Origin: Madurella fahalii | Taxonomy: Eukaryota; Ascomycota; Sordariomycetes; Sordariales | DNA length: 64,000 bases | Assembly (NCBI GenBank): GCA_029876055.1 | Contig: CM056876.1 | Coordinates: 2,728,001 to 2,792,000, forward strand | Direction: 5' to 3' | Shown: piece after piece, positions 45,965 through 56,422 of the stretch | Position numbering within the stretch: position 1 is the stretch's first letter | How the letters are laid out: every line of letters starts with the position of its first letter | Notes under the pieces: generated by a model | The model's database searches: none | What the model saw: the letters and a program-made list of their open reading frames with translations, nothing else | Told to the model about the DNA's origin: nothing | Translations under genes and position numbers: made by a program

Positions 45965-46488
45965 TGTGTATTGAGTGTGCAAGCGTGGGGCCGCTTTGCT
46001 AGCCTCCTCTGCTTCGGGATATCAGAAGGTGGATGGCGTGGCCTCTACCGTGCTGTGGCCGTGATGTGTTGTTTTCCAAGAAACCGCGGCAGAACGGGCA
46101 ATGAATGGCATGACGCTGCGCTCGGATCAAAAAAATTGTCGGCCAAAAGATTAACTTCGCCGCCGATTGCCGGGCTTTCTTCGGTCGGCCACTCGACCCT
46201 GCGACTGATGGATCCAACTGTCTGGCACCTGGCAGCGGCCGGCGTGGAGGCCAACAAAGCGGCGGCCGGGTTATTTCTTCAAGGTCAACCTCTCTGACAT
46301 CGTCCTTGCCAAGAAGCAAGATTGCAACTTTGGGGGAACTTCAATAATAACCCCGGTTGACCACAGCTCCTTATGTACTTCGACATTACCTGTTTTACCG
46401 AAACTGCGCGAGCCTAGATTCGACCCTGATCATTCGACACACCGACTCCCTTCAGACATATTTTCCTTTGCTTCTACCGACTCCGACC
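45965..46488. promoter_or_regulatory. divergent promoter region, PAM16 and YIP1-family gene
   Basis: A 524-bp interval between two start codons facing away from each other. It contains no gene. A CT-rich block lies just upstream of the ATG at 46489. Confidence 0.45.
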
Positions 46489-47513
46489 ATGTCGCAATAC
46501 TACGGCGCACCGCCGAACCAGGGCTATGACCCTTCGGGCGCCCAAAACCTCCAGTTCTACCCGTCCAGCTACGCGCAACCCGTGTCTGGCCATGCGACAC
46601 CCTCACAGGCATCATACGGCTACGGCGGCCCCTCGCCGGGAGGTTACGGCGTCGCGGGCGGCTTCAATGCCGGCTTTGGCGGCGGGCCCGGCGTCGCAGG
46701 GCGCATGGGCGAGCAGGGCGGCTTGAGGACAGGGTGGCTAGCCGCCTTCTCGACAGAGGGCTACGATGGCGAGCCGCCGCTCCAAGAAGAGCTGGGCGTG
46801 AACTTTGGGCACATCCAGACCAAGGCATGTCACCCCCCTTCCGGCCCCGGATCTCACAACGGGCACGGACTAACCGTTGACTGCCCGCCTCCCAGACCCT
46901 CGCCGTCCTCAACCCCTTCGGCCGCATCGACCAGCACCTCATGGATGACAATGACCTCGCCGGTCCGCTCTTCTTCTTTTTCCTGTACGGCACCTTCCTC
47001 CTGCTCTCCGGGCGCGTGCACTTCGGCTTCATCTACGGCCTCGCCCTCTTCGGCTCCTTCAGCCTGCACCTCATCCTATCCCTGATGGCCCCGCCCTCAG
47101 ACGCATCATCCTCGTCCTCGGCGTCGTCCTCGACCGCCCCCCCCACCTACGCCCCGGATGCCACGTCCATCTCGGGTGGCCCGAGCGGCGCCGCCTCCTC
47201 TTCCAGCACGCTCACCTTTGCCCGGTCCGCCTCCGTCCTGGGGTACTGCCTGCTCCCGCTGCTGGCGACCAGCCTGGTGGGGATCATCATGCCGATGGAC
47301 ACGCCGCTGGGCATCGTGCTGACCACGGCGGCCATCATGTGGTGCACGTGGAGCGCCAGCGGTATCTTCTGCGCCGTGGGCTGCATGAAGGCGATGCGCG
47401 GCCTCGTGGCCTACCCGCTGGCGCTCTTCTACGTCGGGTTCGGCATCATGGGCGTGTTCAGCAGTCGCGGGAGCGGGTCGTTTCCCAAGATGGCGGCCTC
47501 GCCCGTTCCCTGA
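46489..47513 (+). CDS. YIP1: YIP1-family Golgi/ER membrane protein, 317 aa
   Basis: Exons 46489-46824 and 46896-47513 flank a 71-nt intron with a GC donor (AAG|GCATGT) and a CCCAG acceptor. No GT site gives the right frame, while the GC site yields the family sequence HIQTK-TLAVLNPF. The N-terminus (about 90 residues, Gly/Tyr/Pro-rich) is cytoplasmic. The family core follows: EELGVNF.HI, NPFGRIDQHLMDDNDLAGPLFFF, then five hydrophobic helices (LLLSGRVHFGFIYG, LGYCLLPLLATSLVG, YPLALFYVGFGIMG). A Ser/Pro-rich insert of about 50 residues splits helices 3 and 4. Yip1 binds Rab GTPases and supports ER-to-Golgi vesicle traffic; the close paralogue Yip4/5 type cannot be fully excluded. Confidence 0.9.
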
Positions 47514-48779
47514 TCGATTGCTGTCCTGGAAATTAAAATAAAAATGAAAACAAGAAAAAAAAAAAGGAAAGAAAAAAAAAATTGAAAAAGAAAAATGGCT
47601 TGTAGGAGGGCGATGTGTCTGTGTGCAGGGTTTAGCGTCTGGTGCAATGCGGGAAGCGGAGTGCGCGGATAGATAGAGGTCACCGGGATGTTACCGAGCT
47701 TAAAGGAGAATCCGAGGTTTGGATTCTACTGTGTACAGTACAACATCATGGCTTAGCCGCGCAATGAGGACAGGAAAAGAGATATCGTAATACCAACCAA
47801 TAGCCGGCTTTTCTAAAACCGGACCCGACTATCGCTGTCTTATGCTAGACACGATTCCAGCTGCCCGGAGTCTCCCCATGGCTAAGCAGACGACATCAAA
47901 TAGATGGACTTCCCAGTCCTTTGCTTCCACCAAGTACGGCATAGTACGGCCAAAGTGGAAAAAGACGTCGCGGCAGCATAAGGAGACGCACAGTTAGATC
48001 ACATCACGGTGTTATTAATCCATGCTCGCTGGTCACTGCTCGTGCAAATGCCATCCATACCGTCAACGCCTACCGGAAATCTAAATGCAACGACAACCCG
48101 GCTCCTAATCAAGCCGGAACAGAATATATATGTATGCATCCACCAAGGCCAGCAAGCAAAACATTCCCCCCGAAAATAAAGCAAAGTGGATGGGGCAATA
48201 AACCCATCAAAAAAAAAAAAAAACTTGGCAGAGTCCCCAAAAGCCAGACGACCCGGCAAAACAACACCATAACAAACTGGGGCCTAAGAGAAAACGGCCG
48301 GGCTTGAAATGCCCTGCTTCTCTGCCAAAATTAAAAAAAAAAAAAAAGGGGGGGGGGGTCGGGAGGGGAATTCCCAAGCCAAGTCTAAGACCAGACATTA
48401 GCTTCCTTCAAAGCCAAACCATTTGCGCCTTGTCCCATCCTTCATGCCTATGCTGATGCTAATACCGCTGCCGATGCCGATGCCGTTGCCGATGCCCAAC
48501 GTCTCGCCTGCCCTTTTTCCGTGCGCGCATGTCGCTTGGATGGTACACAAAAAGGCGAAACCCAAGAGCTTGTCCTCCACTCAAGATTCGGCAAAGAAGC
48601 ATCATGCCCTCCCCCCGTTCGTTCGGTGTCCCTCTCTCCTTCAGAGGGAGGGGGGCGTTTGCCCTAGCCGCGTGCTGGGATGGAAAAAGGCCCAACTTCA
48701 CTTCTGTAAAGGCATCCGTTGGAACTAAAGGTCTCTCACGAAATGCAGAGAACAACACCCCCTCGGTAACTGCCCAACC
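47514..48779. other. 3' regions of convergent genes with homopolymer tracts
   Basis: This lies between the stop codons of the YIP1-family gene and the RCC1 gene, which converge. Just after 47513 comes an A-rich stretch (AATAAAA, A11, A10), suited to a polyadenylation region. A15 lies at 48209-48223 and an A15-G11 compound tract at 48333-48358. There is also a GATGCCGATGCC-like hexamer repeat near 48455-48495. No gene is visible. Confidence 0.5.
48333..48358. repeat. compound homopolymer A15-G11
   Basis: Fifteen A are followed directly by eleven G. It has the same structure as the tracts at 15010 and (on the other strand) 29657. Confidence 0.8.
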
Positions 48780-50684
48780 TCAGTTCTCCAGAGGCAACGC
48801 GCCGACGATACTGTACTGGCCGCCGGCGCCGGCAAAGATGATCTTGCGGTCCCGGATGGCGCTGTTGTCGATGAGGGTGGGCGACTCGATGTCGTCGGTG
48901 GTGCCCTGGCCCGTCTGGTAGTTGGCCGAGAAGCCCCACGAGTAGACCTTGCCCTCCTTGGTGATGGCGAAGCTGTGGTCGGTACCGGCCGCCACGCTCA
49001 CGACGTCCTTGATGTCGGGCACGACGGTAGGGACGAGCAGGATGCGCGGCTTGTTGCGCTCGTCCCAGATGGTGTTGTCCTCGGAGAAGGACTCGGACGG
49101 CTGGCCGACCTGGTGTCCGTCGATGCGGCCCCACGTGAGCAGCTCGCCCTTCTTGGTGCACGCTAGCGAGTGGTGCTCGCCGCCGGCGATCTCGGCGATC
49201 TCGTAGTCGGCCAGCGACTTGATGAGCTGCGGCCGCAGCACGTAGCCGCCGTCCTGGCCGGCCTCGTCCTCGACGCCGAGCTCGGCGTAGTTGTTGAGGC
49301 CCCAGCCGATGACGCGCGCCTTGGTGTCGATCACAAAGCAGTGGTACGAGCCGCACACGATCTTGTCTGCCTTGGCCCGGCCGGGCAGGGAGCCGATGCT
49401 GGTCGGGAAGAGGGCCGCCGTGTCGTCGCGCTCGAGGAGCCTGCGCGCGAGCTGGGCTTGCTGGCCGGCACCCCATGCGTAGATCTTGTTCTTCTCATCG
49501 AGAGCAAGGATGTGGTTCAGTCCGGCGGCGAGCTGCTTGATCTTGGAAAGCTCCGGCACATGGACGGCAGTGTGTTGGACCATCACTGACCGGTTGAAAC
49601 CGAGAATGCCCTCATTACTCTGCAGGCAATTGTCAGGAAAAGAAAACGGCTTGACAATGGGGGAAATGAATGAAATAAAAGCAAATCTTACCCTGAATGT
49701 ACCCCATCCGTACACCTGACCAGTCTCGGTCAAGGCGAATGTCGCGCTGTCGCTAGCAACAAGTTGAACCCACTTGGTGCCCTCGGGGATGTTCGACGTG
49801 TCAATCTCTGCGGGCGTGCTCTCTTTGGGGTTCATGCCGGTATCATCGTCGTCCTCGTCGTCCGAGCTGTTGTCGTCCGCCACGTCTCTTAGACCGCCAT
49901 CCCACGTGGTGTCGCGACCAAGGGCGCCCTGGTCGTTAACGCCCCACGTCAGAATCCTGTTGTCCTTGGTCAGGGCGGCGACGTGCATGCCGCCGCAGGC
50001 AACCTGCACAATATCCTTCAAATTGTGGTTGATGCGCGGGCGTTTGACGTCAATTGGCTTCTTCCCGTCGACGCGAACGCTGCCCAGGCCAAGCTCGCCA
50101 GCGGTGCCCTCGCCAAAGACAAAAATGTCCATGACCTGCGTGGGCGCCTCGTTGATGACTTTGGCCTGACGCGCGACGCGCTTGGGCGCCGCTTTCGCCG
50201 CGGGTGCTGCCGCTTTTCTCTTCTTTGCCGGCTCAGCTGCCGTGTCGGCCTTCTTTGCTCGCTTGGGAGCGCGCTCGGCTTCTGTCTCGACATCGGCCGC
50301 GACTTGCTGGTCTACGGCTTCCTCACCCTCGGCATCCCGCTTGCGCTTGGTACCATTCACCTTGGCGCGGTCGGCCTCGTTCTCCTTGTCGGACTCGTCG
50401 GCAGCCTTTACCGCCTTCTTGCGCGAGGCGGCAGCGGGCTTCTTGGGCGCGGCAGCTTTCTTGGTAGTAGTAGTTGTTTTCTTGGGCGCGGCCTCCTTCT
50501 TGGCTGGTGCAGCCTTCTTGGCCGGTGCAGCCTTCTTCGGCGCAGCGGCCTTTGGGGCAGCAGCTTTCGTGGCAGCAGCCTTCGTGGCAGCGGCTTTGGG
50601 CGCGGCAGCAGCCTTCCTGGTGGTGGTTTGCTTCGTCGCGGACGGGGCGGTTGCGCCCGTCGCGGCGGCTCTCTTGGGAGGCAT
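48780..50684 (-). CDS. RCC1-type guanine nucleotide exchange factor for Ran, 610 aa
   Basis: Exons 50684-49692 and 49619-48780. The 72-nt intron (49620-49691) has donor GTAAGA and acceptor TGCAG; it is in frame and stop-free, but removing it joins YGWGTFR to SNEGILGFN, as in RCC1. Residues 1-165 form a Lys/Ala/Pro-rich tail resembling histone H1, with several nuclear localisation signals; it probably binds chromatin. Then comes a seven-bladed propeller with the repeats' hallmark GxGxxGELGLG, ACGGMHVAALT, WGVNDQGALG, AGLNHILALD, CGSYHCFVID and GGEHHSLA, ending in VSAAGTDHSFAIT-type blades. The family loads GTP on Ran at chromatin and sets the direction of nuclear transport (Prp20/Pim1 in yeasts). 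The only odd point is the long tail. Confidence 0.93.
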   Translation of the reverse strand: MPPKRAAATGATAPSATKQTTTRKAAAAPKAAATKAAATKAAAPKAAAPKKAAPAKKAAPAKKEAAPKKTTTTTKKAAAPKKPAAASRKKAVKAADESDKENEADRAKVNGTKRKRDAEGEEAVDQQVAADVETEAERAPKRAKKADTAAEPAKKRKAAAPAAKAAPKRVARQAKVINEAPTQVMDIFVFGEGTAGELGLGSVRVDGKKPIDVKRPRINHNLKDIVQVACGGMHVAALTKDNRILTWGVNDQGALGRDTTWDGGLRDVADDNSSDDEDDDDTGMNPKESTPAEIDTSNIPEGTKWVQLVASDSATFALTETGQVYGWGTFRVRFAFISFISPIVKPFSFPDNCLQSNEGILGFNRSVMVQHTAVHVPELSKIKQLAAGLNHILALDEKNKIYAWGAGQQAQLARRLLERDDTAALFPTSIGSLPGRAKADKIVCGSYHCFVIDTKARVIGWGLNNYAELGVEDEAGQDGGYVLRPQLIKSLADYEIAEIAGGEHHSLACTKKGELLTWGRIDGHQVGQPSESFSEDNTIWDERNKPRILLVPTVVPDIKDVVSVAAGTDHSFAITKEGKVYSWGFSANYQTGQGTTDDIESPTLIDNSAIRDRKIIFAGAGGQYSIVGALPLEN

Positions 50685-52082
50685 TGTGGTTTCGATGCTA
50701 GGATCGGCTGATGAATATGGTGTAGTAATTGCAGAGCAAGGGAATTAAGCCAAGTCGAAAGAGGCGAGCTGCAAGGAGCAGATGCAGATAAACCTCAAAC
50801 CCGTCGCGAAGATGGGCTTTGTTGACAGAGTTGTGAAGGATGGAGGGCGAAGGGCTCGAGGAATTTTGGGCAACGAGGCGCGCACCTTTTTTTGGGCTCC
50901 AGCTGGTTTTTTTTGTTTTGGCGTCACGCCCCGACAATGGCTGACAGAGGCCCCACAATAGCCGCATCCGGCAACACTCTTTCGACCAACAAAGTCACCA
51001 ATTCTTCACACAAAAGAACCATTTCAAGCTGGACTTTCCGAATTCATCTGATAAAGGTGATTCCAATTCCTGGTTACCGTTTACTTTGCCATTGAGTCAA
51101 TCAGCCAGTCCTCCCAGTTCGCACGTTCCGTGGAGATCTGTCCATGAGCTCATGCGACGGGTGCGCCACAAGTACCGGGGACCCCTGTTAAGGTTACACG
51201 GTCGCGTCAGGTCGATCCCGGAAGCGACCTTTCTGCCGGGCGGTGAGATGGGACCGCGCAGCGACCCTTGACCGAACCTGCAGACCGGGCCAACGCATCG
51301 CGGTCTCGATCCAGACCACTGCAGATCTTCTGCCGGTGCGCCAGTCACGCCGTTTCTCAGGCAAGGAACATGGTCACTGTACATGTAATTTTCTGGGGGC
51401 CAGTTAGCACATAACGTGCCGCCCAAAGAATCTATCAGGAGTCCGCGGCCAAACCAACAACCAACTGCTAGGCTAAACACGGCTCACGATCATGGCCATC
51501 GTTCTATCACAGAATGAATTATCGTTACTATGCCATTCATGTATCGCTAAAATACTAGACAATTCTAGCTACGGGCGTAGGAAAGCAAGCCCCAAACCCT
51601 CATCCAGCGGCGCAATGTCATCAGTGGCAGGCTTTCACGCCATTGGCAATGTTTTCCGATATTGCCGTTTCCGGTTCCGAGTAGATGGGAAGCGAGGTTT
51701 CCTCTTCTCCCGGTGTCGGACACGGAGTAAATTCCAAGACGTCATACCACTCGTCGTCGTGATATTCGTCGTTGTCGCGACTTGGCGTGCTCATGCTCCA
51801 TGTCAGAAACCGCGATGCATCCACGGCTCCCCGGTCTTGGTAAGCGGTAATTACCATCTCCATGGCCTTTCAGCGGTTCCGCCGTCGATGCTGATGGTGG
51901 AGTCAATTGCTCGAGTTAATATTAGTCAAAGAAAGTCAAACCCCATTCCCAGACGTCCCAAGGCTCCTCAACGCCGACTCCTTTCCCTTCCGCAGAACGT
52001 GGTTCACACTCCCGTCCACAACACTCGCTTCCCGTCCCGACCAGGGCTAACAACCTAGTCCTTTTCCGAAGCCAATATCGGC
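50685..52082. other. intergenic region, 1.4 kb
   Basis: There is no convincing gene. The left end is the RCC1 promoter. A minus-strand frame from an ATG at 51794 to 51621 would encode a 57-residue acidic peptide (MSTPSRDNDEYHDDEWYDVL…). Its composition is gene-like, but nothing else supports it. Confidence 0.4.
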
Positions 52083-52615
52083 TTATCGCTTGGTTGTAAA
52101 ATCAGTCTCGTGCTGCGACGGGTCGTATCCACCGTCCGCCGCCTTCTCGCACGTGCAAGCGTCTAATTACCACCACGGCATTAGTGGGCTGCGCAAGGGA
52201 AGAGGAGCCCCAAGTAAAACTCACCAGCAGGACGGGAGCCGCATGAGCAGGTACTGCCCGTCGGCTTCTGATTTTCGGTGCCCGCCCGGTCACAGGTGCA
52301 TTGTCCGGCGGGGCGAGCGCGGCACGAGCAGCGGGCGCCCTGGACCGAGTTCTCGGTGCCAGCCTTGTCGCAGGTGCAGTGGAGCGCGCTTTGCTTGCCG
52401 CAGGAGCAGGTTGCTTGCTGGGCTGTATCGGGGGAAAGAGATGAGAGTTAGCTGAGATGTGCTGACAAAGGTGAAGAAATGAGATAGGAAGGCTTGATTA
52501 ATTCGGATGCAGGTGCGATTGGAGGAACAAATGGAGACGACGCCAGAGTCAATAACAACTTACCGCATACGCACTCGGCGCTCTTGCCGCAGCAGGTGGA
52601 TGCCTTGGTAGTCAT
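52083..52615 (-). CDS. cysteine-rich metallothionein-like protein, 109 aa
   Basis: Three exons: 52615-52564, 52422-52225 and 52162-52083; introns of 141 and 62 nt with GTAAGT/GTGAGT donors and ACAG/TTAG acceptors. All junctions preserve a 109-codon frame ending in TAA. The protein has 16 cysteines: one CC, then seven CxC pairs at 15-17, 23-25, 33-35, 49-51, 59-61, 76-78 and 86-88. These sit in a repeating pattern of TCSCG, CTCDKAGTEN, CSCRARPAG and CTCDRAGTEN. There is no signal peptide, and the C-terminal 20 residues have no Cys (SQHETDFTTKR). I have seen this pattern in uncharacterised proteins of many Pezizomycotina. Binding of copper, zinc or cadmium is inferred from CxC density. A TATA-like TATAAG lies about 210 nt upstream on the minus strand. 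Confidence 0.88.
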
Positions 52616-53536
52616 TGTTGCTTTTGTACGCCGTGCTGCTAAGGAGGGTCTGGGTTGATGGGAAGAACGCGGGATGAGGAATGTGAGGTGGTGCAGTGTG
52701 TAGCGCTGAATGGATCCTGGGAGAAGAGATTGATTACAACGACCGGAAGGACGTTCTAGAGTTAGGTTGTTAAGTTCTAGATATCAAGGCGTAGTGCAAG
52801 ACAACAGGTAATGGAGCGGCAACTTATAACCCAAGTTAGCTGATGTTGCCGCCACCGGCGGCAAGGCTGTGGGCTGAGACAGTGGAGCAGTGTGTCTTGG
52901 AACCAGCAATCTGTCATTAAGGGCCCTCTGATTGGCCAAGGGAGCTTATATTTGACCAATAGGGGATGAGCGATTTCACATCATCACCCTCTCTCGAGTC
53001 ACTCGCACTATGCTGCTTCACGTAATAACAAGGCAGAGGTCTCGCACTATTGTCATTGGCCGCAAAGCAACATGATCTGCCGGTGCGGACGCCTGATATG
53101 GCATGACCTGATGTTAAAATAAAGCCCAGGGAGTCGGATTTAATCAGAGATGACATGGGAATGAGCAGGTGAGATCCATTTATTTTCCGACCATAGGATT
53201 TCCAAGATACAATGGGGATCGAAATGTGGCATCTACCGGGAACTTGCTTTTCTTCCAACTCATCCTAATTCTACCTGTCAGTACGAACCCAAACTTGATA
53301 CGGCCAAAGGAGACTTCTCACAAGAGCTAGACGTCCCTAATTACGTATCGACCAAATAGACTTCCAGAACGTCACCGGGCTTTTCCACCTTTCCAACTAT
53401 CTGGAGCTTCCGGTTGGCAACCCGAAGTTCAGTCTCGTCCTGAAACATCCGTAGTTCCGTGATTATTCCAGGCAATACAACCACCAACAACGGGTTCATA
53501 ACCCCAAAGACATGGGAGCTGCCTATCCACCGTCGG
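52616..53536. other. intergenic region, 0.9 kb
   Basis: Contains the promoter of the Cys-rich gene (TATA-like site near 52823-52828, minus strand) and the 3' end of the methyltransferase gene. No other gene is visible. Confidence 0.45.
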
Positions 53537-54712
53537 TCATTCTTTTCCAAATAGGTATAACTCCACAGACTGCCCCTCACCGTTGAGGACGGGGAGCCGC
53601 AGCACGGTTTGTTCTCGGACGACCCAGCCGTCCGAGGACATCAAGTCGAAGAGTACCTTTTCTGACGAATGCCTTTGTTTAGTCGCAAGAAAAACATCTG
53701 TCTTGACAGGCACTCCGGCGCAAGAACCATGGCCGAAAGAGTGGCTGTAAAGCGCAGAAAGCGTCCTAATGAGAGGTTGCAACATATCGACGTTATAAGT
53801 ACAGTCACTGAGAACAATAAGGTCCCATGCATAAGACTTGGCTTTCTTGCCAAAGACGCCATGTTTCCCGTCTTCCCAATTCAAAGGCTCAAAGTCGAGC
53901 GTGGTCGCGGCTGCTCTGAGGCCTTCAGCCTGGCGCGCAATGTTCGCTCGTGCCCGCTCTTCGGCCTCGGGAAGGTCGGTCATGAGGATATTCACCGTTG
54001 TTCCGTCTTGGCCAGTCGATAGGATCCGCGCCATGCCGATGCTCAAAATCCCGACACCACACCCGAGCTCCAAAATGTTCAAGGGCCGGTGGTGCTCAGG
54101 CCGTAGGATGTTGCGCAATAGGGGTAGTGTTGTTTCAAGACCTTCAGGCCTGTTGTCTAAGCAGATATCCGCAATCAGAGACACAGCCGTGATGCCGGCA
54201 TCCCAGATGTGGCGGGCGATGCTCTCGCCGATGTCTTCTTCGACCTGCATCACTTGGGCAGCAGTGTCTTGGCTGACTGGCAATCTCAGGCTGCGGAAAG
54301 ACACCGGAGCCGTAGCCGCGTCGCTCGGCCGGGATATGTTGGCATATGCGGCAATGACCAGTCCATGCTTGCTGCGGGAGATGTCGGTAGTGCTGAGCGC
54401 TGCTAGCGCCCCGTTCGATGGCCGGATCTGAATTGTCGCAACGGGCTGTGGGGGCAGCGGGACATCGAACTTGAGCACTCGCATCCCGGCGCGCCATCTG
54501 AGGGCACAACCTTGCGCTAATTCGATAGGAATGAGCTGGTCGTTCCCATCCCTGCGCTCGGTATACGCTCCTATCACGGAGAGCTCGAGTGGTTCGCGGG
54601 GAGAAAGAAACGAGTCACCGAGATCAGTGGTGATGGTGAGGACAACCTTGATGGACGCATGGACTCTACCTCGCCCGACCACGGGTGACCGTAGTAACCT
54701 TATGTAATGCAT
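53537..54712 (-). CDS. methyltransferase-16 family SAM-dependent methyltransferase, 391 aa
   Basis: A single-exon gene. After a variable N-terminal half (about 1-160) comes the class I SAM-binding fold. ILELGCGVGILSIGMA (motif I) lies near residue 215, ILMTDLPE (acidic end of strand 2) near 245, LNWED after it, and WDLIVLSDCTYNVDML near 300, the family's D-x-x-Y-type motif. ETTLPLLRNIL just before motif I is also typical. This is the Methyltransf_16 group (METTL21/FAM86/Efm types), which methylates lysines of elongation factors, chaperones and other proteins; the substrate cannot be told from sequence. The long N-terminal extension resembles fungal members often annotated as putative nicotinamide N-methyltransferases, a name I would not rely on. 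Confidence 0.88.
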   Translation of the reverse strand: MHYIRLLRSPVVGRGRVHASIKVVLTITTDLGDSFLSPREPLELSVIGAYTERRDGNDQLIPIELAQGCALRWRAGMRVLKFDVPLPPQPVATIQIRPSNGALAALSTTDISRSKHGLVIAAYANISRPSDAATAPVSFRSLRLPVSQDTAAQVMQVEEDIGESIARHIWDAGITAVSLIADICLDNRPEGLETTLPLLRNILRPEHHRPLNILELGCGVGILSIGMARILSTGQDGTTVNILMTDLPEAEERARANIARQAEGLRAAATTLDFEPLNWEDGKHGVFGKKAKSYAWDLIVLSDCTYNVDMLQPLIRTLSALYSHSFGHGSCAGVPVKTDVFLATKQRHSSEKVLFDLMSSDGWVVREQTVLRLPVLNGEGQSVELYLFGKE

Positions 54713-54940
54713 TCCGGGAAAGCGCGAATTAGGTCAAGATGGGCTATAATTATGGACCAGGGAGTAGGCAATGGGTTGAATTGCTTTGAAGTGAAACTGA
54801 AATTTTCAAGCAAGCGTGCTCGGCTAGATGAAAGGGTTAGGGTTCGCTGGCGTTCATTTCTTCCAACAGCCACAACACGCAAACTCTCCCCTGGTGCATG
54901 ACTGTAATTGCTAACTTAGCGGACTCGGTCATCACTCACT
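54713..54940. other. upstream region of methyltransferase gene
   Basis: A short promoter interval between the methyltransferase start codon and the RIP-mutated repeat that begins near 54941. No gene is visible. Confidence 0.4.
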
Positions 54941-55330
54941 CGAAGTTTTGCCGGACGAGATCCCGTTCGCATTCCCCGGCTGTAGCTACCTCTATAACGA
55001 CTATAAACGGCGCCGGCGACGGAGGCCAGAAGATGTCGTCCATTTGACTTTATATACACCTATCGAGTTCTATAGAACGTCTCCTATTCGTTTGCAATAG
55101 AAATACAATTTCGACGCTAGAATCACATCCCCTATAATGATACGAACTCACTATGTCTAACTCTCTAGGCTCGACACTAGACTAGCTTGCTTATACCGTT
55201 GTGACTTCTCTCCTCCCACTTCTTAAACTTTAAAATATCCTTTCTCTCTACTTATTACTCTTCCTACTTCTAATATAGTAACTTCTTAGCTTACTATGAT
55301 AGTGTAAAAATAGTTATAGTTCTCTATAAT
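54941..55330 (+). repeat. dispersed repeat, copy B (RIP-mutated)
   Basis: Same-orientation partner of 7690-8112. The block coding NDYKRRRRRRPE is intact, but most other C and G positions have become T and A, giving several stops. The copy ends where an LTR begins (55333). The pattern is that expected of RIP acting on one of two repeats. Confidence 0.7.
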
Positions 55331-55332
55331 AG

Positions 55333-55529
55333 TGTCACGGACGTGATATAAGCAAGTGGTGCGCAGCGTTCAATCACTTCGTGATTGAACTGGCGGATCT
55401 TTTGGTCTATTGGCAGAGTGGTTCAGTGCGCGCACTCTGTTACCACTACATAGAGACTGATCTTTATGATCAGAAGTCTCCTATGTAAGGGAGTTCTCTA
55501 TAGTGTCTTATCTATCCTATATCATAACA
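55333..55529 (+). mobile_element. gypsy-like LTR, RIP-mutated
   Basis: A 197-bp unit starting TGTCACGGACGTGATATAAG and ending ATCATAACA has the TG…CA ends of an LTR. It contains a TCAATCACTTCGTGATTGA inverted repeat. About 40 nt near 55449-55488 recur at 63960-64000 with mainly C/T and G/A changes. No target duplication flanks it (AATAG against TCATC), so it is more likely one end of a truncated element, or a rearranged copy, than a clean solo LTR. The family assignment comes from memory of similar fungal Ty3/gypsy LTRs. Confidence 0.55.
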
Positions 55530-56380
55530 TCATCTAGCATCATTCGGCTGGTCCTCCTTACCTTGGTCTGGAAGCTCTCATTACGTAGAATAGATATCAA
55601 TTACTAGCTAAATTTGTTTATAAGGAATATATGAGCCGTATCACCGACTGCTATAGCTGTACGCTAAGTGTTAGATATAAGGGTAGTTGGGATTAAGCCT
55701 GCTAAGCCCCCCAAATCCCTAGCAGTGTAGGTAAAAACTATATCGTCTCTATAGATAGAATTTCCTAACACATCATAAGCTACACTCAATACAATCCACT
55801 CTTTTTTGGTTAAATAAACGCTGTGTCTAACACTAAGCTTGTAGTTAAGTATGCAGCCAAAATCCACTAAGAATCTAGTGACTAATTACTCCTCGACATA
55901 GATTGTGGCGACTAATAGCTGCTTCAGTAACTCTAGAAGATTTGCTCTGTAAGTAGAAGCGAAGCTCTTACCTTCGCTCACTCCGTGTATCTACACTCGT
56001 AAGCTTGGCACTGAAGCTTCAATTATATAGGGGGAAAGGGGTATCATAGGGCTGTGGTTGAGAAAGGGAGGAGGAGGGACGTTGGTGGGATATGGAACTT
56101 CCATGATGCTCCGGTTGTCGGGAGCTAAGAGCATTTGTCGACTAGCAGCCCCCGGATGCCATTTATAATAGTCGGAATTGTTATAACATAAATATTAGCT
56201 GCATGTTACTCAGGAGTGTCGAGCCTCTCTGAGGACTTCCCAGTGAAGCATAGCACCAAGTAGGTGAAACGACCGTCCCGGCTAACTGATTAGAGCATCT
56301 CGGATGCGGAATGAATTCGGGTGACCTTGAGAAATCTAGCACGTCGACCCTCGTAATTCCCTCACAAGTAAGAGATCGTG
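55530..56380. other. AT-rich RIP-degraded DNA
   Basis: AT-rich sequence with many stops. A minus-strand frame (55664-55867, RHSVYLTKKEWIVLSVAYDVLGN…) looks protein-like but is bounded by stops, so it is probably a decayed transposon or gene remnant. I do not recognise it. Confidence 0.5.
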
Positions 56381-56422
56381 ATGTTCAGGGAAACCAGCCC
56401 TTATTCCCTAGTGGGTCCTCGT

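Noticed and set aside
51621..51794. 57-codon acidic minus-strand frame
   Set aside because: Composition is gene-like, but there are no splice sites, TATA box or known relatives, so it is only noted in the intergenic entry.
55393..55440. TGGCAGAGTGG resembling a tRNA A box
   Set aside because: No matching B box (GGTTCRANNCC) or foldable cloverleaf follows, and the sequence belongs to an LTR.
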